DNA from: Planctomycetota bacterium
Lineage (GTDB): Bacteria; Planctomycetota; Phycisphaerae; UBA1845
Assembly: GCA_022563055.1 (NCBI GenBank)
Contig: JADFOB010000008.1
Coordinates: 1 to 12,877, forward strand
Reading direction: 5' to 3'
DNA length: 12,877 bases
Shown: one piece after another, positions 1 to 7,365 of the stretch
Numbering within the stretch: position 1 is the first letter of the stretch
Layout: every line of letters starts with the position of its first letter
Notes under the pieces: model-generated
What the model saw: only the letters and a program-made list of their open reading frames with translations
Told to the model about the DNA's origin: nothing
Database searches by the model: none
Translations under genes and position numbers: made by a program

Positions 1-152
1 AGCACTAGCGACGCAGCGCGCGCGTGATCGTCTTGCTTGGCAGAAACGCCAAAGTATTGGAACGGGCATCGCCGATGATTCGTGTGGCGAGAGTCGCGGT
101 CGGGTAGTCGCGAATCCACAATGGCAGCAAACACCTTTCCTGATAGAGACGG

Positions 153-716
153 ATGGACCAACGAGCACGGATGGTCAAGACACTGGTGTGCCTGGTCGTG
201 GCGATGACAGGCACGTCAGTCTTTCTGAACTGGCTGGACCCGACACCCGATCAAACCGCTGACGCCCTACCACCGAGTGAGATTCTCCGCCTGGCTCGAG
301 CGGCTGTCACGCAAGATGTCGTGGTCCGTCATGACCGCTGGTACCAGGTTAGCGTAAGCGTGGGCGACCGTGACACGGGTGCGACCTATCTTGAAGCGCG
401 GACCCAGTCGCCCGCGTGGCACTTCCGCATCGAAGCGAACGGGCGTCCGATCCGGGCGACCTTGTGGCGCGATCAGCGCTTGCTCCCCGCTTGGCCGCAC
501 ACCGTGCGGATTGAGGTCGACGGGGCTCACCACACGGGCGATTTGTCCGCCGCGCAGTGGATGAGCATCCGGGAGCTTGTGGCTTTCATCACGCAAGCCG
601 CTGCGCGCGACGGGAGCACGCTCCCGGTTCGTTTCGAAGACCTGCCAAGCGTGGGTGCCGGTATCGAACCTCCCACGGCAATCGCCCAAGGCTCGCGAGA
701 GCCTGATTCCGGTTGA
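153..716 (+). CDS. Signal-anchored protein of unknown function
   Basis: I do not recognise this 187-residue protein. After a short basic start (MDQRARMVK), residues 9-27 are hydrophobic (LVCLVVAMTGTSVFLNWL) and look like a signal peptide or single membrane anchor, so the remaining 160 residues probably lie outside the cytoplasm. The rest has alternating beta-type stretches (WYQVSVSV, HTVRIEVDG) and no cysteine pairs or catalytic motif that I can name. The reading frame has strongly G/C-rich third positions, which supports coding over the antisense frame at 267-731. The ATG at 153 has a weak purine-rich AGAGA just upstream; an internal ATG at 171 would give the same anchor with six fewer residues. 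It converges on rpsT with 134 bp between the stops and has no operon partner inside the window. Coding status is fairly sure; function is unknown. Confidence 0.7.
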   Translation: MDQRARMVKTLVCLVVAMTGTSVFLNWLDPTPDQTADALPPSEILRLARAAVTQDVVVRHDRWYQVSVSVGDRDTGATYLEARTQSPAWHFRIEANGRPIRATLWRDQRLLPAWPHTVRIEVDGAHHTGDLSAAQWMSIRELVAFITQAAARDGSTLPVRFEDLPSVGAGIEPPTAIAQGSREPDSG

Positions 717-850
717 CTCCCGATCGAGCATCCCGTCTTACCCCAGCGCATCTACTCCTCTTGAGCTTTCGTCCCGGTCGATGCGAACCACGCAACGCCG
801 AGGCACAAAGAAGGCAAGGTCTCAGAGCATGACGGGTTGCGGAGTGTGGT

Positions 851-1129
851 CTATTCCTCTTTGGCTGCGATGGCTTCGTTGAGCCTTCGGGCCAAGCGAG
901 ACTTGCGGCGCGCAGCCGTGTTTCGGTGGAGCGTGCCTTTGGCCGCTACCTGGTCAATGGCCTTGGTCACGCGGACGAAGAGATCGCGCGCCTGTTGCAG
1001 TTCGCCATCGTGAATGGCGTCCAGCAGCTTTCGGGTTTGCGTCTTGATGACCGCCTTACGCGCCCGATTCCGAACACGATTGCGCTCATTCTGTTTGATT
1101 CGTTTCTTTGAGGATAGCAGGTTCGCCAC
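851..1129 (-). CDS. rpsT: 30S ribosomal protein S20
   Basis: S20 is a primary binder of 16S rRNA in the small ribosomal subunit. The 92-residue product has the family's usual length and look: N-terminal MANLLSSKKRIKQNERNRVR, a very basic first third, a central helix around TRKLLDAIHDGELQQARDLF, and the characteristic C-terminal segment KGTLHRNTAARRKSRLARRL. The start is GTG at 1127-1129, preceded by GGAG about nine bases upstream, and the protein beginning MANLLSSKK fits the family exactly. It lies 51 bp downstream of the TPR gene on the same strand and is probably cotranscribed with it. No clear intrinsic terminator is visible in the 134 bp that separate it from the convergent gene at 153-716. 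Confidence 0.97.
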   Translation of the reverse strand: MANLLSSKKRIKQNERNRVRNRARKAVIKTQTRKLLDAIHDGELQQARDLFVRVTKAIDQVAAKGTLHRNTAARRKSRLARRLNEAIAAKEE

Positions 1130-1180
1130 GGTCGTTTACTCCATCACCCGGTCTTGCACCCATCGCCGATACGGGCTTGC

Positions 1181-2641
1181 CTAGTCGCCCGATGCGGGAA
1201 GACCATCCAGTCTAGCACGAACGTCGCGATAGTTGTAGTCCATTTGCAGGATCTTTCCATAGGTTTTCTGGGCGTCTTGGATCTTCCCCCCGTCCTGGCA
1301 AGCTCGAGCCAGCCAGTAGTGGAGGTTCTTGGCCAAGTCGTCGTCTGGGATCTCGTACTGGCCGATGGCCATCTCGAGCGCGTCGATCGCCTGGCTGTGG
1401 TATCCCTTCCGGTAGAAGCAGCGTCCCAGGTAAAGCCCGCAGGAGGTCCGGTTCTTTGGATCGCTTCGAGCGTTCTGAAAAAGCGGAATCGCGTCGTCGA
1501 ACCGCCCGGCTCGAAAGCAGCGGACTCCGTACTCGAATTTAAAGCGACTGTCGGTCGGATAGCGATCCTGTCTCTCTTTATAGACGCGCAGGTCGAAACG
1601 GAGCTGGGTGATCTGGGCTTCCTGAGCTACCTTGGCGTCGCCCGCTTTCTTGGCCTCGCGTACCGTACGTCCGAGCTGCTTCATGCGAATGTCGTCGGCC
1701 AACTGCTTCCAGCGGTAGTCGTCCGTCCGTTTGTAGCGATCGACGAGCAGACCGATCGCCCGGACCTCCTCATCCTCGCGCTCGCGCCGACAGAGCAGAT
1801 CGATCAGCGGAGCCAGCGTGCTGGGATGATCCGGGTCCGCTCGATACCGTTGATCCGCCCCCTCGATCAGCTCATCCAGCCGGTCGTCAGCCTGGACCGA
1901 GCGCTCTTCGTCATGAAGCTCCACCTGCGCGTCGATGTCGGCAATGCTGTCGCGGTACGAGTCCCCGGTTTTGTACTTGCCCTTGAGAATCGTGAGCTTG
2001 GTCGAGAGGTTCTTGAGGGCCATTTCCACCGAATGATCCCTGGGAATCCGGCTACGCCAGGCGCTGAGTGTCTCAACGCCCGTCTGATACGCCTCGACGG
2101 CGAAGGTCGACTCGTCTCGTTCAGCCGCCCGGTCGCCCAGCTCCTCGAGCAGGTTGACGAGGGCCTGAAACTGCTTGGGCGTCGCCTTGGCAGAGTTCTC
2201 CAAGCTCTTGAGCGCCACGCCGGCACCCCACTTGGCCGTGTCCTCAGCGCGAAGCCGGCTGGCATTGCGTGCGATGCCTTCGATATAGGCAAAGTTGTCC
2301 GGATCGTGCCCGAAGAGCCAGAGCGAGTTGAGCAGCGCCTTTTTGGGATCCTTATCGGTTAAGGACCGCCTCATGGTGTCCTTGAGACCGGGTTTCTTTC
2401 CGCCGGTCTGCCGCCAGGCGACGCCGCAACCGTGCAGCGGTTTGCAGGCCTCGTCAACGGCGTCGGGCCAATACTCGAGCCCGTTGACGTAATACTCGAT
2501 GGCGTACATGAACTGCCGCTTCTCGCCAAGCTCGAGCGCGCGCGTAAACCACTTCTGCGCTTTGTTCTTATCCGCCTGGTCGGTACACAGCCTTGCGAAG
2601 GGGTCGGCCGTCTCGTCGGAAGTCTCGTTCTTTTTGGCCAT
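1181..2641 (-). CDS. Large TPR-repeat protein upstream of rpsT
   Basis: A 486-residue soluble protein made almost wholly of helices, without signal peptide or membrane segment. Clear TPR-type helix pairs sit near residues 27-60 (KWFTRALELGEKRQFMYAIE) and in the C-terminal third (about 367-470), where FEYGVRCFRAGRFDDAIPLF, LGRCFYRKGYHSQAIDALEM and WLARACQDGGKIQDAQKTYG show the W/L/G/Y/A pattern of the repeat. The middle is charged and probably also helical (ADDRLDELIEGADQRY, TVREAKKAGDAKVAQEAQ). I chose the ATG at 2639-2641 (MAKKNETSDE) because GGAG lies four bases upstream; the frame stays open to 2743, but that extension lacks helical character and a ribosome site. TPR domains mediate protein-protein binding, so a scaffold or assembly role is likely, but the partner is unknown. 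Position before rpsT hints at a translation-linked role, which is inference only. Confidence 0.88.
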   Translation of the reverse strand: MAKKNETSDETADPFARLCTDQADKNKAQKWFTRALELGEKRQFMYAIEYYVNGLEYWPDAVDEACKPLHGCGVAWRQTGGKKPGLKDTMRRSLTDKDPKKALLNSLWLFGHDPDNFAYIEGIARNASRLRAEDTAKWGAGVALKSLENSAKATPKQFQALVNLLEELGDRAAERDESTFAVEAYQTGVETLSAWRSRIPRDHSVEMALKNLSTKLTILKGKYKTGDSYRDSIADIDAQVELHDEERSVQADDRLDELIEGADQRYRADPDHPSTLAPLIDLLCRREREDEEVRAIGLLVDRYKRTDDYRWKQLADDIRMKQLGRTVREAKKAGDAKVAQEAQITQLRFDLRVYKERQDRYPTDSRFKFEYGVRCFRAGRFDDAIPLFQNARSDPKNRTSCGLYLGRCFYRKGYHSQAIDALEMAIGQYEIPDDDLAKNLHYWLARACQDGGKIQDAQKTYGKILQMDYNYRDVRARLDGLPASGD

Positions 2642-2793
2642 CGGTCTCCGCAAGCGCTTTGGGTGAGAAGATGATACGCGGCTGCTTTGACAGTGTGGGC
2701 CGTGTTGCCCATGCCGAGCGACGTGCTTGCCCGCATGGTTCACCCGCCGGGTCGAACAACCCGACTAGTCCCTTAGTCAAGCAACGACAACCC

Positions 2794-2822
2794 TTTACGT
2801 TTCGAGAAGCAAAGGATATTAT
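2794..2822 (+). promoter_or_regulatory. Sigma-70-type promoter for def-fmt
   Basis: TTTACG (2794-2799) and TATTAT (2817-2822) are separated by exactly 17 bases. They match the -35 and -10 consensus at 4 and 5 of 6 positions. Transcription would start near 2829, leaving a leader of about 55 bases before the def ATG at 2885. That makes the upstream in-frame ATG at 2837 an unlikely start, as it would sit within ten bases of the transcript end. Inferred by eye from spacing and consensus. Confidence 0.55.
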
Positions 2823-2884
2823 CGCTGTCGAACCTGATGTCAAGGTACTGCCGATCGCTTCCCGCCAAGGGGAAACCGCCGCTC

Positions 2885-3427
2885 ATGATCCCCAGGAAAC
2901 TCGACAAACTGCGGATCGTGACTTATCCGGACCCCCTCTTGAAGAAAACGTGCATCGAGATCACCGATTTCGGCCCCCGACTCAAGGCCCTGGCCGATCG
3001 GATGCTCGAGTTGATGCTGGGGGCCAAAGGGGTGGGGCTGGCTGCACCTCAAGTGGGTATCCTGGCTCGGATGTTCGTCTGCAACGTCACCGGCGAACCG
3101 GACGATAACCTGGTTTGCTTCAACCCGACGTTTTCGGAGCTCAGCGGTGCGGGGGAAGCCGAGGAGGGATGCCTTTCCCTTCCAGGCGTGACCGTCACCA
3201 TGCGCCGGGCGACGCACGCGGTGATGAGGGCTCAAGACGCCACCGGCTCGGTCTTCGAGCTCACGGGAGAAGACCTTCGAGCCCGGATTTGGCAGCATGA
3301 AGCCGATCATCTCGACGGACGGCTCATCATCGACAACATGTCGGCGACCGATGAGATTGCCAATCGCCGCGTGCTCAAGCAACTCAAGTCGGGGCAGCCG
3401 CCCAAGACCCAATCAGGGCTCAGGTGA
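2885..3427 (+). CDS. def: Peptide deformylase
   Basis: Removes the N-formyl group from the starting methionine of new proteins, a metal-dependent hydrolysis in the cytoplasm. All three signature motifs are present in the 180-residue product: GVGLAAPQVG (49-58), EGCLSLPG (94-101) with metal ligand Cys95, and HEADH (138-142) with ligands His138 and His142 and catalytic Glu139. The N-terminal LRIVTYPDPLL is typical. The ATG at 2885 is preferred because it puts this segment nine residues in and follows the def promoter at a sensible distance; AAGGGGA lies about 12 bases upstream, which is a little far. An ATG at 2837 would add 16 atypical residues. The stop is 12 bp before fmt, and the GAGGA that serves fmt overlaps this gene's end, which suggests translational coupling. 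Confidence 0.96.
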   Translation: MIPRKLDKLRIVTYPDPLLKKTCIEITDFGPRLKALADRMLELMLGAKGVGLAAPQVGILARMFVCNVTGEPDDNLVCFNPTFSELSGAGEAEEGCLSLPGVTVTMRRATHAVMRAQDATGSVFELTGEDLRARIWQHEADHLDGRLIIDNMSATDEIANRRVLKQLKSGQPPKTQSGLR

Positions 3428-3439
3428 GGATTTAGGATC

Positions 3440-4396
3440 GTGCGCATCGTCTTTTTAGGATCGGGGGTTTTCGCCGAGCCCACCCTGCGCTGGCTGGCCC
3501 AGAGCGAACATGAAATTCCGCTGGTCATTACGCAGCCCGCCCGCGGTTCCGGTCGTGGGCGCAAGACCTCGCGTACACCCGTCGCCGCGGTGGCTGCTTC
3601 GTTGGGTCTGGAAGTTTTGGAAACGCCGGACGTCAATTCGGGCGACCTTGCCGCACAGATCCGTGATCTCGGTGCCGATTTCGGTCTGGTCATCGCGTTT
3701 GGCCAGAAGCTCGGCGCCGCCCTGCTCGGATCCATGCCGGGCGGGTGCGTCAACCTCCATGCGTCCCTGCTTCCCAAACATCGCGGGGCTGCTCCCATCA
3801 ATTGGGCGATCCTACGCGGGGATCGCAAGACCGGTTGCACCGTTTTTCGCATCATCAACCGCATGGACGCCGGATCGGTTCTGACGTCCCGTTGGACCTT
3901 CATCAAACCGGAAGAGACCGCCGGGGAGCTTCACGATCGACTGGCTGCCATCGGCGTGGATGCGGTGCGATCCGCATTGGACCTGTTCGACGAGGGTGGA
4001 TGGCCCGAGGGAACCGCACAGTGCGAAGACGAGGCGACAGCCGCCCCAAAGCTCGCCAAGTCGGACGGCGCAATCGACTTCGACCGACCTTCCCAGGATG
4101 TTGCGAACCACATTTGCGCGATGACCCCTTGGCCCGGCGCTCGCGCCAGGCTCGATGCGGCGGACGGGCGATGGGAAATCGTGCAGATCCTGCGTGCGCG
4201 ACCCTCGGAGAATCCCACGAGGCCGACGGTTGAACCGGGCACGATCGACGCCCGTCTTTATGTGGCGACGGGCGACGGGTTCGTCGAGTTCCTAGAGATC
4301 AAGCCCTGCTCCGGTCGAACCATGGGCTGGCAGGATTACGTCAACGGTCGCCACATAGCCCCAGGAGACAGATTCTCGACGCCTTCGCAGGGGTGA
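3440..4396 (+). CDS. fmt: Methionyl-tRNA formyltransferase
   Basis: Transfers a formyl group from 10-formyltetrahydrofolate to Met-tRNA(fMet), making the initiator tRNA that def's substrate derives from. The 318-residue product has the usual length. It opens with the Rossmann strand MRIVFLGSGVFA; the catalytic set is visible as Asn105 and His107 in NLHASLLPKHRGAAPI and Asp143 in the NRMDAGSV segment, matching the N-H-D triad of the family. Residues from about 205 onward (AKSDGAIDF, ICAMTPWPGA) form the tRNA-binding C-terminal domain. The start is GTG at 3440, with GAGGA (3426-3430) nine bases upstream, overlapping the def stop. The gene is the second of a two-gene operon with def, a common bacterial pairing, and converges on the TPR/alphaCTD gene with 156 bp between stops. 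Confidence 0.97.
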   Translation: MRIVFLGSGVFAEPTLRWLAQSEHEIPLVITQPARGSGRGRKTSRTPVAAVAASLGLEVLETPDVNSGDLAAQIRDLGADFGLVIAFGQKLGAALLGSMPGGCVNLHASLLPKHRGAAPINWAILRGDRKTGCTVFRIINRMDAGSVLTSRWTFIKPEETAGELHDRLAAIGVDAVRSALDLFDEGGWPEGTAQCEDEATAAPKLAKSDGAIDFDRPSQDVANHICAMTPWPGARARLDAADGRWEIVQILRARPSENPTRPTVEPGTIDARLYVATGDGFVEFLEIKPCSGRTMGWQDYVNGRHIAPGDRFSTPSQG

Positions 4397-4552
4397 TGCG
4401 CGGTGGTGGTGGTGCATGGGGCGGGCACAAGCTCGGCGTCACATCGGTCATGGAGTCCCGGCGCCCCGGGATCCCCCGTGGCGGCCGTAGGAGTGCGCAC
4501 ACGCATCGGCGCTCTACGTCGGCCACAGCGGGCCGGCGCTACGGAATCCCGG

Positions 4553-5521
4553 TCACGGGGTCGTTCGGAAGGTGAGTCCGTGGAGGCCAAGCTGCCGTTT
4601 GATCTCGTCGAGCGAAGTCTCACCGAAGTTCTTGGTGGCCGTCAGTTCCAGCTCGGAGTGCTGCGTCAACTCGCCGAGCGTCGCCACGCCCAATCGCTGC
4701 AGGCACTTTCGTGAACGAACGGAGAGCTCGAGACTCGAAACCGGGGTATTATTGGCGCCAGACTCCTCGGCTGCGACGTCAGTGGGAGCAACGGCAGACT
4801 CCACCGGCTGGACCAGATCCGGCTCCTGTCCCAACCGGAGGCCCTTTTGCGACAGCATTGCCCTGATCTCGTTGAGAGACGTTTCGCCGAAGTTCTTGTA
4901 GGAAAGCAACTGCGTCTCCGTCGTCTTGAGGAGGTCGCCCAGCGTCGTGATGTCCATCTGGCGCAAGCAGTTTCGGCTCCGCACGCTCAACTCAAAATCG
5001 GTCACGGGGACGTCGAGGACGGCGTCCCACTGCTCCTGCTCGCGCGCGTCGCGCTCGTCGTACACCATCGTGTAGGAGCTTCTGACCGACTTGAGAATCT
5101 CTCGGGCACGTGTGTGGTTGGGATGCTCGGACAGCACGTACTCCAAAAGGTTTTCGGCATCTTGAAGACGATGGTGCTCCTCATACAGGAGCGACAGGTT
5201 GAGCATCGCGTTGATCGGCACGCTCTCCCCAGCCAGGCAACGCTCGTAGAGTTCCATCGCGGCCGTGTCGTCACCGCCGAGATCACAGAGACCCGCCGCG
5301 CGGAAGGCGGCGGGAATGTGGTCCGGTGCCTCTTCCAGCACGTCGCGATAGGCGTCCAATGCGCCCTCGCGGTCGTACCGTGCCTCCTTCAAGTACGCTC
5401 GAAGAAACGACAGCTCGAGACGGTTCTCGTCCGTCTCTGTTGTCTGCTCCAGCGCCTTGTCGGCCTGATCCACCCGCCCCGTTCGAATCTGATCCTCTAT
5501 CGCATCAAGCGTCGCTACCAT
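4553..5521 (-). CDS. TPR protein with two RNA polymerase alpha C-terminal domains
   Basis: A 322-residue protein with two parts. Residues about 1-160 are helical and TPR-like (RAYLKEARYDREGALDAYRD, NLSLLYEEHHRLQDAENLLE). Two copies of the alpha-subunit C-terminal domain follow, at about 172-231 and 260-320. Compared from memory with E. coli alpha, both keep Glu261 (177 and 265), DNA-contacting Arg265 (181 and 269) and Ser299 (215 and 303). Asn268 is kept in the first copy (VRSRNCL) but is Lys in the second (VRSRKCL), and Lys298 is Thr in both (NFGETSL). It lacks the alpha N-terminal assembly domain, so it is not rpoA. It may bind DNA upstream of promoters or contact sigma or activators while the TPR part binds a partner; this is inference. 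The ATG has GAGGA five bases upstream. Related fusions occur in Planctomycetota, but I know of no established function. Confidence 0.93.
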   Translation of the reverse strand: MVATLDAIEDQIRTGRVDQADKALEQTTETDENRLELSFLRAYLKEARYDREGALDAYRDVLEEAPDHIPAAFRAAGLCDLGGDDTAAMELYERCLAGESVPINAMLNLSLLYEEHHRLQDAENLLEYVLSEHPNHTRAREILKSVRSSYTMVYDERDAREQEQWDAVLDVPVTDFELSVRSRNCLRQMDITTLGDLLKTTETQLLSYKNFGETSLNEIRAMLSQKGLRLGQEPDLVQPVESAVAPTDVAAEESGANNTPVSSLELSVRSRKCLQRLGVATLGELTQHSELELTATKNFGETSLDEIKRQLGLHGLTFRTTP

Positions 5522-5557
5522 GCTTATCCTCGCTGGTCGCCCATTGAATCATCGATC

Positions 5558-5570
5558 TGGGTTTTACCCA
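5558..5570. repeat. Short inverted repeat next to the 14 bp array
   Basis: TGGGTTTTACCCA has 5 bp arms around a 3-base centre. It sits between the repeat array and the TPR/alphaCTD start, 37 bp upstream of the ATG, and overlaps the gene-proximal unit. It may be an operator half-site pair or a leader hairpin; no further evidence. Confidence 0.3.
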
Positions 5571-5635
5571 TCCGGTTCCACGCGCCAAGTTCCGTGCCCG
5601 AAGTTCCAGGGCCGAAATTCCAGGGCCGAAATTCC
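5566..5635 (-). repeat. Five head-to-tail 14 bp repeats upstream of the TPR/alphaCTD gene
   Basis: Read on the minus strand the five adjoining units are GGAATTTCGGCCCT, GGAATTTCGGCCCT, GGAACTTCGGGCAC, GGAACTTGGCGCGT and GGAACCGGATGGGT. All begin GGAA; the first two are identical and the others diverge progressively toward the gene. The array ends 44 bp upstream of the ATG at 5521. A TTGGCG / TAAAAC pair with 16-base spacing overlaps the last units and might be a promoter, though it is a weak match. The array could be a set of binding sites, possibly for the gene's own product, or simply a slippage-generated minisatellite. Confidence 0.8.
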
Positions 5636-5809
5636 GGACACCCACCCCTACGCACATTCCTTGTGAGCGGTTGACGGTCGGGATCTCGTAGCCCAAGAGT
5701 TCCCATAAAAGTCGACCCCGCCATGTCAGCGCAGGGTAAACGATCTAGTGTAGGACCAATCGGGCTTGGTGACAACACCAGCGATGCCACACCCGCGGGC
5801 GGGCGATCG

Positions 5810-6946
5810 TCACATGGGTTGCTCGGAAGCGTGTTGAAGCGACGCATGTGCGTAGGACGCCGGCACCTTGGCGCGGTGGGGGCGCTCTGCGCGAACCTGC
5901 GGGGCCGCCAGCACCTCGCCGGCGTACCCCGGCACCGCGAGGTGTTCCTCGAAAAACCGCACGACTCGCCTTTCATATTCCTTGGTTTGCACGATGACGC
6001 TCTGATTGTGTTTGGCCCCAGGCACGATCCACAGGTACTTGGGTCCATGGGCGAGGTCGTACAAGGCTTGCGACTGGGCGATGGGTATGTAGCTGTCCTT
6101 CTCACCGTGAATCAAGAGGATCGGTCGACGGTGCAACCGCACGATGGCCTTTCGAACCGACGGAAACTGGCAGCCGAACTTCCGCCGACACTCTCGGAAC
6201 AAGAGCCAGCGAAGAAACCGCCAGAATGTGGGTGGGTGGTTCTCCGCGACGATGCGAATTCTGGCGAAGATCGTGGCGAATCGCCGCATCAGGTATTCCA
6301 TCGCCGTATCACTGCTGAAGGCGCCGTCGGTTACGATCGCCCGAACGCTTGGTATCCCGATGGACGCCAGAATGGCCGCCCCGGCACCGCGAGAGATTCC
6401 GAACAAACCGACGTCGCGCGGGCGTCCGCGCTGCTCCAACCAGGATCCGATGAACGCAATGGCACCGAGCATGTCTGCCCGTTCACGATCGCTGGGCCAT
6501 TGTCGCGGTCGATAACCCTGTTCCGGCGGAGAGGCACCGTGCCCGCGAAAGTCGAACGTGAAGACATCGTAACCCGCTGCCAAAAGGCATCGTGTGTAGC
6601 GAAGACAACTCGCGCGATCATTCCCGAACTCGTGCGCGAAGATCACCATGCCAGCCTTTGGTCCGCCCCGACCGGGCAGAAGGATACCCTCGAGTCGACG
6701 TCCGTCCACGGCGCGGAAGCTGACCTCATCGCCATCGAGGTTGGCGGGCTCTGAATAGCCATTCTCCGGCAGCGGCGCGCGGTCATCGAGGATGTGAATC
6801 ATGATCCGCACATACTTGCGGAGCACCATGGCCGGGTAGACGAGCAGCAGCGCAATGCCGGCGATGACGGCTGCCGCCAGAGCGGCGGGCCAGAACCACT
6901 CATGGTTCGCGGGGAACATGGACTGCGCAACCGCCCACGTGTGCAT
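5810..6946 (-). CDS. Membrane-anchored alpha/beta hydrolase
   Basis: A serine hydrolase of the alpha/beta fold, 378 residues from the chosen start. A single hydrophobic segment at about residues 18-42 (WPAALAAAVIAGIALLLVYP) is followed by RKYVR, so by the positive-inside rule the catalytic domain should face the cytoplasm. The nucleophile elbow is GISRG with Ser185, the acid is Asp284 in HGEKDSYIP, and the base is His313 in PGAKHNQS. The HEFGNDRAS segment (about 105-113) is in the oxyanion-hole position, and DFRGHGASP is typical of the fold. The substrate cannot be told; the family includes esterases, peptidases and lipases. The start is uncertain: ATG 6946 has GAGG 14 bases upstream, ATG 6919 has none, and the frame continues to a TTG at 7015. 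A basic, proline-rich tail of about 40 residues follows the domain. Confidence 0.87.
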   Translation of the reverse strand: MHTWAVAQSMFPANHEWFWPAALAAAVIAGIALLLVYPAMVLRKYVRIMIHILDDRAPLPENGYSEPANLDGDEVSFRAVDGRRLEGILLPGRGGPKAGMVIFAHEFGNDRASCLRYTRCLLAAGYDVFTFDFRGHGASPPEQGYRPRQWPSDRERADMLGAIAFIGSWLEQRGRPRDVGLFGISRGAGAAILASIGIPSVRAIVTDGAFSSDTAMEYLMRRFATIFARIRIVAENHPPTFWRFLRWLLFRECRRKFGCQFPSVRKAIVRLHRRPILLIHGEKDSYIPIAQSQALYDLAHGPKYLWIVPGAKHNQSVIVQTKEYERRVVRFFEEHLAVPGYAGEVLAAPQVRAERPHRAKVPASYAHASLQHASEQPM

Positions 6947-7181
6947 CAATGACCGATTAACCTCAAGAGGACGTACGTAGGGAACAACACACTTCCTCCG
7001 GGAGAGCCGCCACAAGGACTACATGGACCCGACCCAAGGGGTCCGACCCTGGAGGATTCAGCGGCCCGGCGCCAACGAGCCACCCAGTATGAGCGGTGTT
7101 TACCTCCCCGAGGCTGTATTGGCAAGCCAAAAATGCCACCAGACCAATCCGGACCGCCGGCGCGACGGCGATCGTCCCGTC

Positions 7182-7255
7182 CCAGTGCTCCGTGGCCGAT
7201 GCTGCAATGGATAATCCAAGGGCGCCGGACGTGTGCCACTGCTCTTGAGCAGTGC
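7182..7255. repeat. 74 bp dispersed palindromic element, copy 1
   Basis: This segment matches 11202-11275 with no gap over 74 bases. Both start with CCAGTGCT and share an identical last 24 bases that contain the near-palindrome CACTGCTCTTGAGCAGTG (here 7237-7254, 8 bp arms, TT centre). By hand alignment about 48 of 74 positions agree, with the middle diverged. It lies in the 350 bp gap between the hydrolase and dehydrogenase genes. No open frame in it looks coding. It resembles REP/MITE-like elements without their own transposase. Confidence 0.75.
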
Positions 7256-7284
7256 TTTTCACACCGCCGGCAAAATGCCGTCCG

Positions 7285-7302
7285 GTCCCGACGCGTCGGG
7301 AC
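7285..7302. repeat. Perfect 18 bp palindrome downstream of the dehydrogenase gene
   Basis: GTCCCGACGCGTCGGGAC is an exact palindrome about 65 bp past the stop of the leftward dehydrogenase gene. It can form a very stable hairpin in either transcript but has no following U-run, so it may be a 3' end stabiliser or a repeat remnant rather than a classic terminator. It lies 30 bp from dispersed element copy 1. Confidence 0.6.
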
Positions 7303-7365
7303 TCAAGAGCCCCGGCGCGCCGAGGGCACGCCGACAGAGCCCATCAGTTGACATATGACAGACCA

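Noticed and set aside
2..262. Open + frame entering from the left edge that could be the tail of an upstream gene
   Set aside because: It would overlap the better supported gene at 153 by 110 bases, and its residues are low in hydrophobics and without pattern.
1154..2362. 402-codon open frame on + strand
   Set aside because: It is antisense to the TPR gene, whose TPR pattern and ribosome site are convincing. Long opposite frames are expected in GC-rich DNA.
2687..2692. TTGACA on + strand as a -35 box
   Set aside because: No acceptable -10 hexamer at 16-18 bases. The pair at 2794/2817 is much better for def-fmt.
4457..4470. CCCGGCGCCCCGGG hairpin between fmt and the TPR/alphaCTD gene as a shared terminator
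   Set aside because: Only 5 bp of stem and no U-run on either strand. Too weak to list as a terminator.
6963..7262. Similar short minus-strand peptides at the two dispersed elements (this one and 11106-11486)
   Set aside because: The shared residues (AQEQWHTS) come from the repeat DNA itself. The remainder diverges without protein-like constraint, so they are not a gene family.
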